A stretch of DNA of 64,000 nucleotides from NCBI GenBank assembly GCA_001295775.1, contig LJIA01000005.1:186001-250000 (forward strand). Reading direction: 5' to 3'. Below, piece after piece: positions 1 to 7,942 of the stretch. A model generated the notes under the pieces. The model searched no databases. It was not told the origin of the DNA and worked only from the letters and a program-made list of their open reading frames with translations. Position numbers and translations under genes: made by a program. Within the stretch, counting starts at the first letter, position 1. The number at the start of each line of letters is the position of its first letter. Origin of the DNA: a beta proteobacterium AAP99. GTDB lineage: Bacteria; Pseudomonadota; Gammaproteobacteria; Burkholderiales; Burkholderiaceae_C.

Positions 1-269
1 CCGGGGCGCCAGGCTTCGCAAGCAGCAACCGCGTAGAGCGCCGGGCCGGCAGCGGGCGCCTCGGGTGTGCCGGGAAACTCGCCGGTTTCCTCGCAGGCGA
101 GGCCCGCGTCATTGCCGGCACCCGGCGCCTGGGGCGGGGCGGCCTGCGGTTTGGCCCGAGGGCCGTGCAGTTCGGCCTGCGTGGCACGCACGGCCGGCGG
201 TTCGCGCAGGGTTTCGATCCAGGCCGCACCCGCCGTGACCAGGACCCACGCAAGGATCAGCGCTCTCAT
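1..269 (-). CDS. Unknown protein, N-terminal part only (cut by window start)
   Basis: An open frame runs from an ATG at 269 to the window edge without a stop, giving 89 residues. A GGAGG lies upstream of the ATG at good spacing. The first 17 residues (MRALILAWVLVTAGAAW) are hydrophobic and look like a signal peptide or membrane anchor. The rest is rich in Ala, Pro and Gly and would be a linker or low-complexity region. The product is probably exported or membrane-anchored. I do not recognise the family, and the C-terminus lies outside the window. It points the same way as the next gene, 214 bp away. Confidence 0.5.
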   Translation of the reverse strand, partial: MRALILAWVLVTAGAAWIETLREPPAVRATQAELHGPRAKPQAAPPQAPGAGNDAGLACEETGEFPGTPEAPAAGPALYAVAACEAWRP

Positions 270-483
270 CTCCGGCCTCCAGAAACATGCCGAAACGCGT
301 CGCCTCTCCGTCCGGCCGCGCCCCGGGGCGGCCGGCCTTCCTCTCTCGATATCCGTCTTGCTTCAGGCCGGTCGATGCATGCCGCACCGGCTAGGAACAT
401 TGTTAGAGGTTGTTGTTACTGCGGCTCCCGGCGCGCGTCCAGTCTGGCGCGCCGGTTCCGGCAGGTGCTCACATAGCACCCAT

Positions 484-1689
484 TCAGCGCGGCAGAATCC
501 GCAGTACACGGCCGTTGTCCGCGTCGTCAGCCAGCACGTACAGCAGCCCGTCCGGACCCTGGCGCACATCGCGAATGCGCTCGTTGGCGTCCTTGAGGAT
601 CACTTCCTCGCTGACGATCTTGTTGCCGTTGAGCTGGATGCGCATCACTGCACGCTCGCGCAGCGCACCGACAAACGCGCTGCCCTTCCACTGCGCGCCA
701 TAGCGGTCACTGGTCAGAAAAGCCAGTCCGGACGGCGCGATCGAGGTCGGCCCCCACATCTTCACGGGCTGCTCCATGCCGGCCTTCTCGGTGCCTTCGC
801 CGATGCGCAGGCCGGTCACGTACTGGCGGCCATAGGTGATGGTGGGCCAGCCGTAGTTCTTGCCCGCTTCGACGAGGTTGAGTTCGTCGCCACCCTGTGG
901 GCCGTGCTCGTGCGCCCAGAGCTTGCCGTCGGCCGGGTTGAAGGCCGCGCCCTGGATGTTGCGGTGGCCGGCGCTGAAGATCTCGCCGGGCACGCCGGTG
1001 CGGGCCAGGAAGGGGTTGTCCTTGGGGATGCTGCCGTCCTTGTTCACGCGGATCATCTTGCCGGCGGTGTCCGACATGTCCTGGCTGCGGTCCTGCGCGC
1101 CGCGGTCACCGGTGCCCATGTAGAGCGTGCCGTCAGCCGCCTCGACGATGCGGCAGCCAAAGTGGTGGCGCGCACTGGTCTTCTTGGCCATGCGCCAGAT
1201 CACGCGCACGTTCTCCAGACCGCGGTTGTCTGCAGACAACTGCGCGCGTGCCAGTGCCGTACCCCAGACGTTGCTGGAGTCGCCCGTGCCCGGTTCGTTG
1301 AAGCAGAAGTAGAGGGTGCGGTTGCTGGCGAACTCGCGATCCGTGATCACATCCAGCAGGCCGCCCTGCCCCTGGGCCGCCACCGCTGGCAAACCGGTGA
1401 GCGGCGCGGAGAGCTTGCCGTCTGCCTCCACCACACGCATGCGGCCCGGCCGCTCGGTGACGATCATGCGCCCGCCCGGCAGGAAGGCCATGCCCCAAGG
1501 GTTGGACAGGCCGGTGGTCACCTGCTCGGTGCGCACGCCGGCGGTCTGAGCTGCGCTTGGGGCCGGCGACTGCGCCTGCACGCTGCCGATCAGCAGCAGC
1601 ACCAGCGTGCTGGCGGCCGTCGCGATGGTGAACAGGCGGGGCAGGGAAAACGGAGACTTGAGCGCGCGGGTCTGTGATTGGCGATTCAT
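484..1689 (-). CDS. Periplasmic PQQ-dependent sugar (aldose) dehydrogenase, YliI/GdhB family
   Basis: A 401-residue soluble quinoprotein expected to oxidise aldose sugars in the periplasm with PQQ as cofactor. Residues 1-39 form a signal peptide with a hydrophobic core and an Ala-X-Ala type end (SVQA|QS). The mature part has the six-blade propeller signatures of the family: WGMAFLPGGRMIVTERPGR near the start, GHRNIQG, WAHEHGPQGGDELN and NYGWP. I chose the start at 1689 because it gives a proper signal peptide; the open frame extends upstream to 1854 with non-protein-like sequence. There is no strong Shine-Dalgarno. No PQQ synthesis genes are in the window. The family is clear; the true sugar is unknown. 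Confidence 0.88.
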   Translation of the reverse strand: MNRQSQTRALKSPFSLPRLFTIATAASTLVLLLIGSVQAQSPAPSAAQTAGVRTEQVTTGLSNPWGMAFLPGGRMIVTERPGRMRVVEADGKLSAPLTGLPAVAAQGQGGLLDVITDREFASNRTLYFCFNEPGTGDSSNVWGTALARAQLSADNRGLENVRVIWRMAKKTSARHHFGCRIVEAADGTLYMGTGDRGAQDRSQDMSDTAGKMIRVNKDGSIPKDNPFLARTGVPGEIFSAGHRNIQGAAFNPADGKLWAHEHGPQGGDELNLVEAGKNYGWPTITYGRQYVTGLRIGEGTEKAGMEQPVKMWGPTSIAPSGLAFLTSDRYGAQWKGSAFVGALRERAVMRIQLNGNKIVSEEVILKDANERIRDVRQGPDGLLYVLADDADNGRVLRILPR

Positions 1690-1854
1690 GGAGAGGCGGC
1701 GTGCATGCAGATAAAAATGGACAACACGCAGCGTAGAAAAGCGCAGAGGCCGCAGCCAGCGCTTTGCCCTAGGACTTTCCTCTCCCGGTGAACCCCGATC
1801 CTGCGCGCGCACCAGCACAGCGGCAGCCCGCCTGACGCAGGCGCGCTGGATCAA

Positions 1855-2844
1855 TCAGGCGTTCACGTCCACCACGATGCGGCCGCGCACCTGCCCGGCC
1901 ATGAGCTGCTGCGCCAGATCGACGGCGCGCGCCAGCGGCACGTTCTGCGTCATGGCGTCCAGCTTGGCCATGTCCAGCTCGGCGGCCAGTCGCGCCCAGG
2001 CGCGCTCGCGCAGCGCACGCGGCGCCATCACGGAGTCCACCCCCTGCAGGCGAACCCCACGCAGGATGAAGGGCGCCACCGAGGCCGGCAGGTCCATGCC
2101 CTGCGCCAAGCCGCAGGCCGTGACGGTGCCGCCGTACCGGGTCTGGGCGCAGGCGTTGGCCAGGGTGTGGCTGCCCACGCTGTCCACGACGCCGGCCCAG
2201 CGCTCCTTCTGCAGGGGCTTGCCCGGCGCGCTGAGCGCGGCGCGGTCCATCACCTCCGCGGCGCCGAGCTGCTTGAGATAGTCCGCCTCGCTCGCCTTGC
2301 CGGTGGAGGCCACCACGCGGTAGCCCTGCTGTGCCAGCAGGGCGGTGGCCACGCTGCCCACGCCGCCGGTGGCGCCGGTGACGAGAATCTCGCCGGAGTC
2401 CGGCTTCACGCCGGCGTCCTGCAGGGCCATCAGACAGAGCATGGCTGTGTAGCCCGCGGTGCCGATGGCCATGGCGCGCGCGGCACTGATGGCCGCGGGC
2501 CGCGGCAGCAGCCAGTCTGCCTTCACGCGGGCCTGCTGCGCCAGACCGCCCCAATGCACCTCGCCCACACCCCAGCCATTGAGCAGCACCGCGTCGCCCG
2601 GCTTGAAGCGCGCGTCGACGCTTTCGATCACCTCACCCGCGAGGTCGATACCCGGCACCATCGGCCAGGTGCGTACCACCGGCCCCTTGTTCGTGAGGGC
2701 CAGGCCATCCTTGTAGTTGAGCGTGGAGTAGGCCACGCGCACGCGCACCTCGCCCGCGGGCAGCTCATCTTCATTCAGAGTGGTGATACCGGCGGAGAAC
2801 TGGCCGGCGTCGTTCTTGGTGAGCACGAGGGCCTGGAAGCTCAT
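1855..2844 (-). CDS. acuI: Acrylyl-CoA reductase, YhdH/AcuI family
   Basis: A 329-residue zinc-free medium-chain reductase. The family (E. coli YhdH, Rhodobacter AcuI) reduces acryloyl-CoA to propionyl-CoA with NADPH. The N-terminal GroES-like domain contains YSTLNYKDGLAL and PGIDLAGEV. The Rossmann domain carries the NADPH loop TGATGGVGSVA. The start at 2844 gives MSFQALVLTKND, the usual family N-terminus, and the upstream part of the open frame does not look coding. It lies 16 bp after the TetR gene that resembles AcuR, so the pair matches the acrylate-responsive acuR-acuI unit known from Rhodobacter. The substrate in this organism is inferred. Confidence 0.88.
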   Translation of the reverse strand: MSFQALVLTKNDAGQFSAGITTLNEDELPAGEVRVRVAYSTLNYKDGLALTNKGPVVRTWPMVPGIDLAGEVIESVDARFKPGDAVLLNGWGVGEVHWGGLAQQARVKADWLLPRPAAISAARAMAIGTAGYTAMLCLMALQDAGVKPDSGEILVTGATGGVGSVATALLAQQGYRVVASTGKASEADYLKQLGAAEVMDRAALSAPGKPLQKERWAGVVDSVGSHTLANACAQTRYGGTVTACGLAQGMDLPASVAPFILRGVRLQGVDSVMAPRALRERAWARLAAELDMAKLDAMTQNVPLARAVDLAQQLMAGQVRGRIVVDVNA

Positions 2845-2860
2845 GGTGGGTGCTTTCTGT

Positions 2861-3577
2861 TCAGGTGGGGTTGGAGGAGGAAGGCCGCTCGCCCGGCAAG
2901 ACTTCGGGCACAGCAAGATTCAGATAGCGGAAGTAGCCGGCTTCAAACTCATCGACCGGCTGGACGGACGCAGCCAGCTTGGCACGCAGCACGGCGCCTT
3001 CCCAGCCCATCCAGAAGAAGCGCGCCGCGGCCTGCGGGTCCACATCGGCGGCCAGCGCCTCGCGCGCCTGCGCTTGCGCCAGCGCATCAGCCAGCGCGGC
3101 CTCCCAGCGCTCGAACACACCCGCCAGCGCGCTGCGAAACGCCGGGTTCACGCCACCCAGCTCCTGGCCGAGGTTGCCGACGATGCAGCCGCGCCTGAAT
3201 TCGTACCTGAGCAGCCCACGCCGCCCCGCGTCAATGAAGCCAGCCAGCTGCTGCGCGAGGCTGAGCTCGCTGTCGCCAAAGCTGCGCGCCAGACGCTCGG
3301 CAAAGTAGGCCTCGTAGGCCGCCACCACGGCCAGGCCAAAGTCGTCCTTGCTGTTGAAGTAGTGATAGAAGCTGCCCTTGGGCACCTTGGCCTTGTTCAG
3401 CACGCGCGCCAGACCCGTGGCGTCCCAGCCGGTCTCGGACAGCACTTCCAGGCCGATGCGGATCAGCCGCTCGCGCGTGGCGCTGCGCTCGTTGTCGCCA
3501 TCCAGCGCCTTGCGCGGCCGGCCACGCGGGCGGCGCGGGGCACCGATCTGCTCAGTCGGCTCAGCGGGCACCGCCAC
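2861..3577 (-). CDS. acuR: TetR-family repressor resembling AcuR
   Basis: A regulator of about 238 residues. After a short basic stretch (RRPRGRPRK) comes the TetR helix-turn-helix: ATGLARVLNKAKVPKGSFYHYF at about residues 57-78. The ligand domain contains RRGCIVGNLGQELG and FFWMGWEGAVLRAKL, which I remember as typical of AcuR, the acrylate-binding repressor of acuI. No ATG lies near the N-terminus. I propose the GTG at 3577, immediately after the thioesterase stop, with AAGGG upstream as ribosome site, so translation would be coupled. A second GTG at 3571 is possible. The likely target is the inverted repeat at 4039-4057 in front of this operon. Identity as AcuR rests on neighbours and remembered motifs. 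Confidence 0.8.
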   Translation of the reverse strand: MAVPAEPTEQIGAPRRPRGRPRKALDGDNERSATRERLIRIGLEVLSETGWDATGLARVLNKAKVPKGSFYHYFNSKDDFGLAVVAAYEAYFAERLARSFGDSELSLAQQLAGFIDAGRRGLLRYEFRRGCIVGNLGQELGGVNPAFRSALAGVFERWEAALADALAQAQAREALAADVDPQAAARFFWMGWEGAVLRAKLAASVQPVDEFEAGYFRYLNLAVPEVLPGERPSSSNPT

Positions 3578-3579
3578 AT

Positions 3580-4029
3580 TCAGCCCTTGGGGTAGAGCAC
3601 CATCTGCGTGCAGCGGAACAGCACGATCACCTTGCCGTTGTGCGTGAGCGTGCTCTCCCAGACCTGGGTGGTGCGCCCCAGGTGCACCGCCCGCCCCTCG
3701 GCCAGCACCACGCCTTCGCGTGCGGTGCCAAGGTGGTTGGTCTTCAGCTCGATGGTCGTGAAGCCGCTCGCGCCCTCCGGCAGCGAGGCCATGCAGCCGT
3801 AGCCGCAGGCGGTGTCCGCCAGCGTCACCAACGAACCCGCGTGCAGGAAGCCGTTGGGCGCAAACAGCTGTGGCGCCACCGGCATGGACAGCCGGCACAG
3901 GCCGCGCTCCATGTGCTCGACACGGATGTTGAGATGGCCGGGGAAGCAGGCGTCGCCTGCGGCTTGCCAGCGGGCGATGTCTGCAGCAGAGGCGGACGAG
4001 GATGGCGCGGAGGAGGATTCAGGCGACAT
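3580..4029 (-). CDS. PaaI-type hotdog thioesterase
   Basis: A 149-residue cytoplasmic hotdog-fold acyl-CoA thioesterase. After about 20 Ser/Ala-rich residues comes the fold, with PNGFLHAGSLVTLADTACGYG, the PaaI-type motif in which an HxG follows the helix start and an acidic residue sits in the central helix. The sequence ends TQMVLYPKG. It is the first gene of a minus-strand operon: its TGA at 3580-3582 is directly followed by the GTG of the TetR gene. Next to acuI it could hydrolyse a toxic acyl-CoA such as acryloyl-CoA; that is inference. The predicted transcript start is within about two bases of this ATG, so the mRNA may be leaderless. Confidence 0.82.
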   Translation of the reverse strand: MSPESSSAPSSSASAADIARWQAAGDACFPGHLNIRVEHMERGLCRLSMPVAPQLFAPNGFLHAGSLVTLADTACGYGCMASLPEGASGFTTIELKTNHLGTAREGVVLAEGRAVHLGRTTQVWESTLTHNGKVIVLFRCTQMVLYPKG

Positions 4030-4036
4030 GCCTGAA

Positions 4037-4065
4037 TTATTAGACCAGTCGTCTAATTAAATCAA
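4037..4065 (-). promoter_or_regulatory. Predicted sigma-70 promoter of the thioesterase-acuR-acuI operon
   Basis: On the minus strand TTGATT (4065-4060) is followed after exactly 17 bp by TAATAA (4042-4037). The expected transcription start is about 4030, one base before the ATG at 4029. The spacer and -10 box are overlapped by the inverted repeat listed next, the usual layout for repression by a TetR protein. Confidence 0.6.
4039..4057. promoter_or_regulatory. TetR-type operator (7-5-7 inverted repeat)
   Basis: ATTAGAC (4039-4045), five-base spacer CAGTC, GTCTAAT (4051-4057): a perfect 7-bp inverted repeat. Its size and its TAGAC/GTCTA arms are typical of TetR operators. It covers the -10 box and part of the spacer of the operon promoter, so a bound repressor would block polymerase. 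The obvious ligand is the TetR protein encoded at 2861-3577. Confidence 0.65.
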
Positions 4066-4111
4066 ATCAAATCAGGCCTTTTGTCTACAGAACACACCGA
4101 GACAATCAAAT

Positions 4112-4225
4112 TCATGGCCGAAATTGAATTTATTTCTTATCAAAACCCGATGAAAACACTTGAAGAACCGCACAAAATAAGCGGAAATCCCGAATCAAGT
4201 ATTAGGCCAGAATTTGACCATTTTC
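4112..4225. repeat. AT-rich intergenic island with GGCCGAAA ends (copy 1)
   Basis: A markedly AT-rich stretch in a GC-rich chromosome, between the thioesterase start and the hemerythrin stop. It begins GGCCGAAATTGAATTT, contains AAGCGGAAAT, and ends near GGCCAGAATTTGA. Similar AT-rich islands with GGCCGAAA-like ends lie at 7079-7196, 25290-25430 and 46019-46140. The copies are diverged and the family assignment is tentative. A short open frame here (4081-4323) begins TTG and has no ribosome site, so I do not call a gene. Confidence 0.4.
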
Positions 4226-4262
4226 GATCTTTTCTTTCCGACGAAGCGGCAGGCGACCGCCT

Positions 4263-4700
4263 TCAGACAGACACCGTCACCGGCGCGGCGCTCGGGTCGA
4301 ACTTCAGTTCCTGCATTGCATAGATGAGCGCCGCATCCATCTGCTGCGCGTGCATCGGGAACCATTCGGCGAGACCAAGCACCAGGCGCTCCAGATAGCC
4401 CTGCACCTCCTCGGCCGGCTCGCTGCCGATGCGGCCGAGCACGTCGCGCGCGACCTCCAGCACCTGCCGGTGCTGCGAGAAGTGGCAATTCCCCTCCTCG
4501 AAGCCCATGGCGCGCATCCAGGCCTCTTCCATGCTGAAGTGGGCTTCGCAGTGGCTGATCAGTGCCTGCAGCGCCGCAGCCGAATCGCCGTCTTCGAGGC
4601 TGCGTTCGAGCGCCGCGAGTGCGTCCACGAAGTCCTGGTGGGTGACGTCCAGATCGGGCTGCGCGAGGGCGAGTTCGGCAGACCATGAGAGAGCGGGCAT
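4263..4700 (-). CDS. Bacteriohemerythrin
   Basis: A 145-residue non-heme diiron oxygen-binding protein of the hemerythrin family, cytoplasmic. All iron ligands can be matched: His in DVTHQDF, His and Glu in HFSMEE (spacing four), two His in HFSQH (spacing four), and His and Asp in WFPMHAQQMD (spacing five). The start at 4700 (MPALSWSAEL) has AAGGA eight bases upstream, better than the upstream in-frame ATG at 4757. Single-domain bacteriohemerythrins are thought to store or sense oxygen; no chemotaxis or oxygenase gene is adjacent. It faces away from the ATPase gene at 4952. Confidence 0.9.
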   Translation of the reverse strand: MPALSWSAELALAQPDLDVTHQDFVDALAALERSLEDGDSAAALQALISHCEAHFSMEEAWMRAMGFEEGNCHFSQHRQVLEVARDVLGRIGSEPAEEVQGYLERLVLGLAEWFPMHAQQMDAALIYAMQELKFDPSAAPVTVSV

Positions 4701-4951
4701 GTCGGCGTTCCTTGGTGAAGGCGTGAGTATCGCCGCCGGCCGCGCACTGCCGTGCACCGCTGCACCGTGCCTTGCCGTGCGTCAAGCCGGTGCGGGAAGC
4801 AACGCGGCGGTTCGGCGCAGACCGACCTCCGCTGCCGCTGCTGAAATCGCAGCGATACGCTGACGCTTCAGGCACGCATGCGGCCGGCCAAAAGCCGCCA
4901 CACTTGTCGGCGCGTTGCCGCGGGCTCCCCATGGATGAATGACCACACGTA

Positions 4952-7060
4952 ATGAAGACCTCTGATTACCGCTGGCTGGGCCAGGTGCTGGTGGCCGAAC
5001 ACCTGGTGCGCGAGGCCGAGCTGCCGGACATGCAGGCGCTGACCGATGCCAGCGCCTGGGAGCTGGCCGCACGCCTGAGCGGCCGCACCCAGGCCGAGAT
5101 TGCAGAGCGCGCGGCAGCCCGCCTGAAGCTGCCCCTGGCCGACCTGGCGCAGCATGAGCCCTCCGCCGATCACCTGCTGCCGCCCAAGCTGCGCCAGCAG
5201 CGCCTGCTGCGTGCGCTGCGCGCCACACCGGCCGGGCTGGAGGTGGCCTGCGCCCACCCGCGCGACGGCGAACTGCTGCGCCTGCTGCGCTTCACGGCAG
5301 AGCGGCCGGTGCGCCTGCTGCTGGCGCCGGCCGATGCCCTGCTGGCCGCAGCGTCGATGCCCACGGATGCGGAAGCCGAGGCTTCGGAGCAGGTGCACGA
5401 GAGCCGGGCCGTCGGGCAGATCATCGATCTGGATGCCGCCACTGACAACGAGCCCGCCGTGATCCGCCTGGATAACCATGCGCTGCGTCAGGCCGTGACG
5501 CTCGGTGCCAGCGACATTCATATCCAAGCGCTGGGCGACGGCGGGGTGATCCGCATGCGGGTGGATGGCGTGCTGCGCCGCATGGCCGTGATTCCGCGGG
5601 CGGTGATGCTGCGCCTGATCTCGCGCGTGAAGCTGATCTCCGAGATGGACCCGACCGACAGCCTGCGCCCGCAGGACGGCCGCCTGCGCGTGCGCGTCGA
5701 GGGGCGCGAGTACGACCTGCGCATCTCCACCGTGCCTGCCAATGAAGCCGAAAAGCTCGTCATCCGCCTGCTCGGTGCCAACACCGTGCGCACGCTTACC
5801 GATGTCGGCGTGATCCAGCCGGAGCTTGACCAGCTGAGCCGCCTGCTCTCGCGCGGTCTGGGCATCGTGCTCGTGACCGGCCCCACGGGCAGCGGCAAGA
5901 CCACCACCCTGTACAGCGCGCTGGCCGAGCGCAATGACCCCGCCATGAGCATCGCCACCGTGGAAGACCCGGTAGAGATCCGCCTGCCCTGGCTGGCGCA
6001 GATCGAGGTCAACCCCAAGGCCGACCTGACCTTTGCCACCGCACTGCGCTCGGTCCTGCGGCAGGACCCGGACATCATCCTGATCGGCGAGATCCGCGAC
6101 CGCGAGACCGCGCAGATCGCCGTGCAGGCGGCCATCACCGGGCACCTGGTGCTGGCCAGCCTGCACACCAATGACGCCATGACCGCCATCCCGCGCCTGC
6201 TCGATCTGGGCGTGACGCCGCAGCTGCTCGGCCAGGCGCTGGCCGGCGCCTCGGCCCAGCGCCTGGCGCGGGAGCTGTGCCACGACTGCGCCCGCCCGGC
6301 GCCGATGACTTCACTGGCGGCACGCTGGCTGAAGGAGCATGCGGGGCTCACCGAGATGATGGAAGCCGTGGGCTGCGAGCACTGCGGTCACACCGGCTAC
6401 CGCGGCCGTCTGCCCTTCTGCCAGGTGTTCGAGTTCACGCCGGCCATGGCCGAGCAGCTCGAGGCAGGCGCCCCGCTGGGCCGCCTGCGCGACCTGGCCG
6501 AGTCCGACGGCATGCGCACCCTGGCCGACAGCGCGCTGGACCGGCTGCGTGCCGGCCATACCAGCCTGGACGAAGTGCTGCGCGTGCTCGGTGTGGACTT
6601 CTGGAACGATCTTGCACGCAGTCTGGATGCGCCGGTCTTCAAGGCCGCGCACGTGCAGCGCTCGCTCCCGGACGACCGAGACGCCGAAGCCCCGGTCATG
6701 GTGCTGGGCCGCGACCCCCTGCTGCGCGCCCAGGCCGTGCAGGCCCTGCGCGACGCGGGCCGACAGGCCGTGGAGGCCGACTCCGCCGCCGACGGCCGCG
6801 AGATTCTGGAAAAGAGCGGCCCGGTGGCTGCCTTGCTGGTCGATCTGCAGGGCCTGCGCCCGGACCGTGTGCAGGCCCTGCTGGGCGTGCGCAACACCCT
6901 GGGCGGCGCGGCCATCCCGATCCTTGCGCTTACCGATCCGGACAACCCGCAGCTCAGCGATCTGCTGGACGACCATGCCGGCGTGATCCTGCGCGAGCGG
7001 CCGGCCGATCCGCAGGCGCTCGCTGCCCTGCTGCGCAATGCCGTGGCGGCACTGGAGTAG
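4952..7060 (+). CDS. GspE/PilB-type secretion ATPase with C-terminal receiver-like domain
   Basis: A 702-residue AAA ATPase of the type II secretion/type IV pilus family, which powers assembly of pseudopili or pili at the inner membrane. Residues 1-140 resemble the MshE-N regulatory domain. The ATPase has Walker A GPTGSGKTTT near residue 310, the Asp-box region IATVEDPVEI, Walker B DIILIGEIRD and the His-box region GHLVLASLHTND. Two CxxC pairs (CHDC and CEHC) form the family zinc site. Residues about 581-702 are an extra domain resembling a response-regulator receiver, with an Asp near 631 in LLVDLQG and LALTDPDN, but no clear conserved Lys. No other secretion or pilus genes are adjacent, so its machine is unknown. 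Confidence 0.87.
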   Translation: MKTSDYRWLGQVLVAEHLVREAELPDMQALTDASAWELAARLSGRTQAEIAERAAARLKLPLADLAQHEPSADHLLPPKLRQQRLLRALRATPAGLEVACAHPRDGELLRLLRFTAERPVRLLLAPADALLAAASMPTDAEAEASEQVHESRAVGQIIDLDAATDNEPAVIRLDNHALRQAVTLGASDIHIQALGDGGVIRMRVDGVLRRMAVIPRAVMLRLISRVKLISEMDPTDSLRPQDGRLRVRVEGREYDLRISTVPANEAEKLVIRLLGANTVRTLTDVGVIQPELDQLSRLLSRGLGIVLVTGPTGSGKTTTLYSALAERNDPAMSIATVEDPVEIRLPWLAQIEVNPKADLTFATALRSVLRQDPDIILIGEIRDRETAQIAVQAAITGHLVLASLHTNDAMTAIPRLLDLGVTPQLLGQALAGASAQRLARELCHDCARPAPMTSLAARWLKEHAGLTEMMEAVGCEHCGHTGYRGRLPFCQVFEFTPAMAEQLEAGAPLGRLRDLAESDGMRTLADSALDRLRAGHTSLDEVLRVLGVDFWNDLARSLDAPVFKAAHVQRSLPDDRDAEAPVMVLGRDPLLRAQAVQALRDAGRQAVEADSAADGREILEKSGPVAALLVDLQGLRPDRVQALLGVRNTLGGAAIPILALTDPDNPQLSDLLDDHAGVILRERPADPQALAALLRNAVAALE

Positions 7061-7078
7061 CGCAGCAGCTCATTCAAA

Positions 7079-7196
7079 GGCCGAAATTGATCTTTATTTA
7101 TCTATTCAGACAGCAAAAGTAGCTCAAGACGTGCTTTGATCATGCGGAAAGTCGAAATCAGTCTTTCTATGGAACTTTGGCCGATTTCGAATGTTT
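7079..7196. repeat. AT-rich intergenic island with GGCCGAAA ends (copy 2)
   Basis: This fills the gap between the convergent ATPase and response-regulator genes. It starts AAAGGCCGAAATTGAT and ends TTTGGCCGATTTCGAAT, so the ends are roughly inverted. TATTCAGACAGCAAAAG lies inside, similar to TTCAGACAAGCGGAAA in the 46 kb copy. No gene fits. Confidence 0.4.
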
Positions 7197-7198
7197 AG

Positions 7199-7942
7199 TC
7201 ACATACCGCGGAAGCGATAGTTGAAGGCCTGGCTGACGGCGATCTTGTCGTTGCGGCTCTTCAGTGACAGCGTGATCTTGCCCAGATCGTCACGATGCGC
7301 GCGCGCGATCTGGTCGGCGCGCACGATGGTGGAACGGTGCACCTGCCACCAGAGGTCGGGGTCGAGCTCGTCGCTCAGCTCCTTGAGGGTCTTGCGGATG
7401 TGCGCTTCGTCATTGGCCGTGACGACCTTGGTGTACTTGTCTTCACTCTGGAAGTAGACGATCTCGTCGATGCCGAACATCTTGATCGTGTCGCCCACGT
7501 TCGCGCTCACCCAGCGCAGGCGCTCGGCGCGCGGCTTGAGGGTCTGCGAGATCTGCGCCACCAGCTGCGTGAGATCGGCCGGCGGCGTGGCGATGCGCTC
7601 CTTCAGGCGCGTCACCGCCTCACGCATGCGCTCTTCGCTCACCGGCTTGAGCAGGTAGTCCACGGCGCGGGCGTTGAAGGCCTCCACCGCGTATTCGTCG
7701 TACGCCGTGCAGAAGACCACATGGGTCTGGCCGCTGGCGGCGCGCGCCACCTCGATGCCGGTGGCGCCGGGCATGCGGATGTCCAGAAACGCGGCCTGCG
7801 GCTTGCGCGCGGCCAGCAGATCGAGCGCTTCCAGACCGTTCTCGGCTTCCAGGATCGTGATGCCCTCCCAGAGGCCCTTGAGCGTGGCGATCAGGTCGCG
7901 CCGCACCAGGGCTTCATCGTCGGCGATCAGGATGGTGGTCAT
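7199..7942 (-). CDS. LytTR-family response regulator
   Basis: A 247-residue cytoplasmic response regulator. Receiver domain at 1-120: acidic pocket DDE at 8-10, phosphoacceptor Asp54 in AFLDIRMPG, Thr79 and Lys99 (YLLKPV), all present. The LytTR DNA-binding domain (about 140-245) contains IDEIVYFQSEDKYTKV and WWQVHRSTIVRAD. It belongs to the AlgR/YehT/LytR class. Its ATG overlaps the TGA of the histidine kinase gene by four bases (ATGA), so the pair is co-translated. The signal and targets are not visible. Confidence 0.93.
   Translation of the reverse strand: MTTILIADDEALVRRDLIATLKGLWEGITILEAENGLEALDLLAARKPQAAFLDIRMPGATGIEVARAASGQTHVVFCTAYDEYAVEAFNARAVDYLLKPVSEERMREAVTRLKERIATPPADLTQLVAQISQTLKPRAERLRWVSANVGDTIKMFGIDEIVYFQSEDKYTKVVTANDEAHIRKTLKELSDELDPDLWWQVHRSTIVRADQIARAHRDDLGKITLSLKSRNDKIAVSQAFNYRFRGM

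Noticed and set aside
4081..4323. 80-residue plus-strand frame near the hemerythrin gene
   Set aside because: TTG start without ribosome site, and its end overlaps the hemerythrin C-terminus in antisense.
4868..6283. 471-residue open frame antisense to the GspE-like ATPase
   Set aside because: No recognisable motif, and the plus-strand frame carries the complete ATPase signatures.
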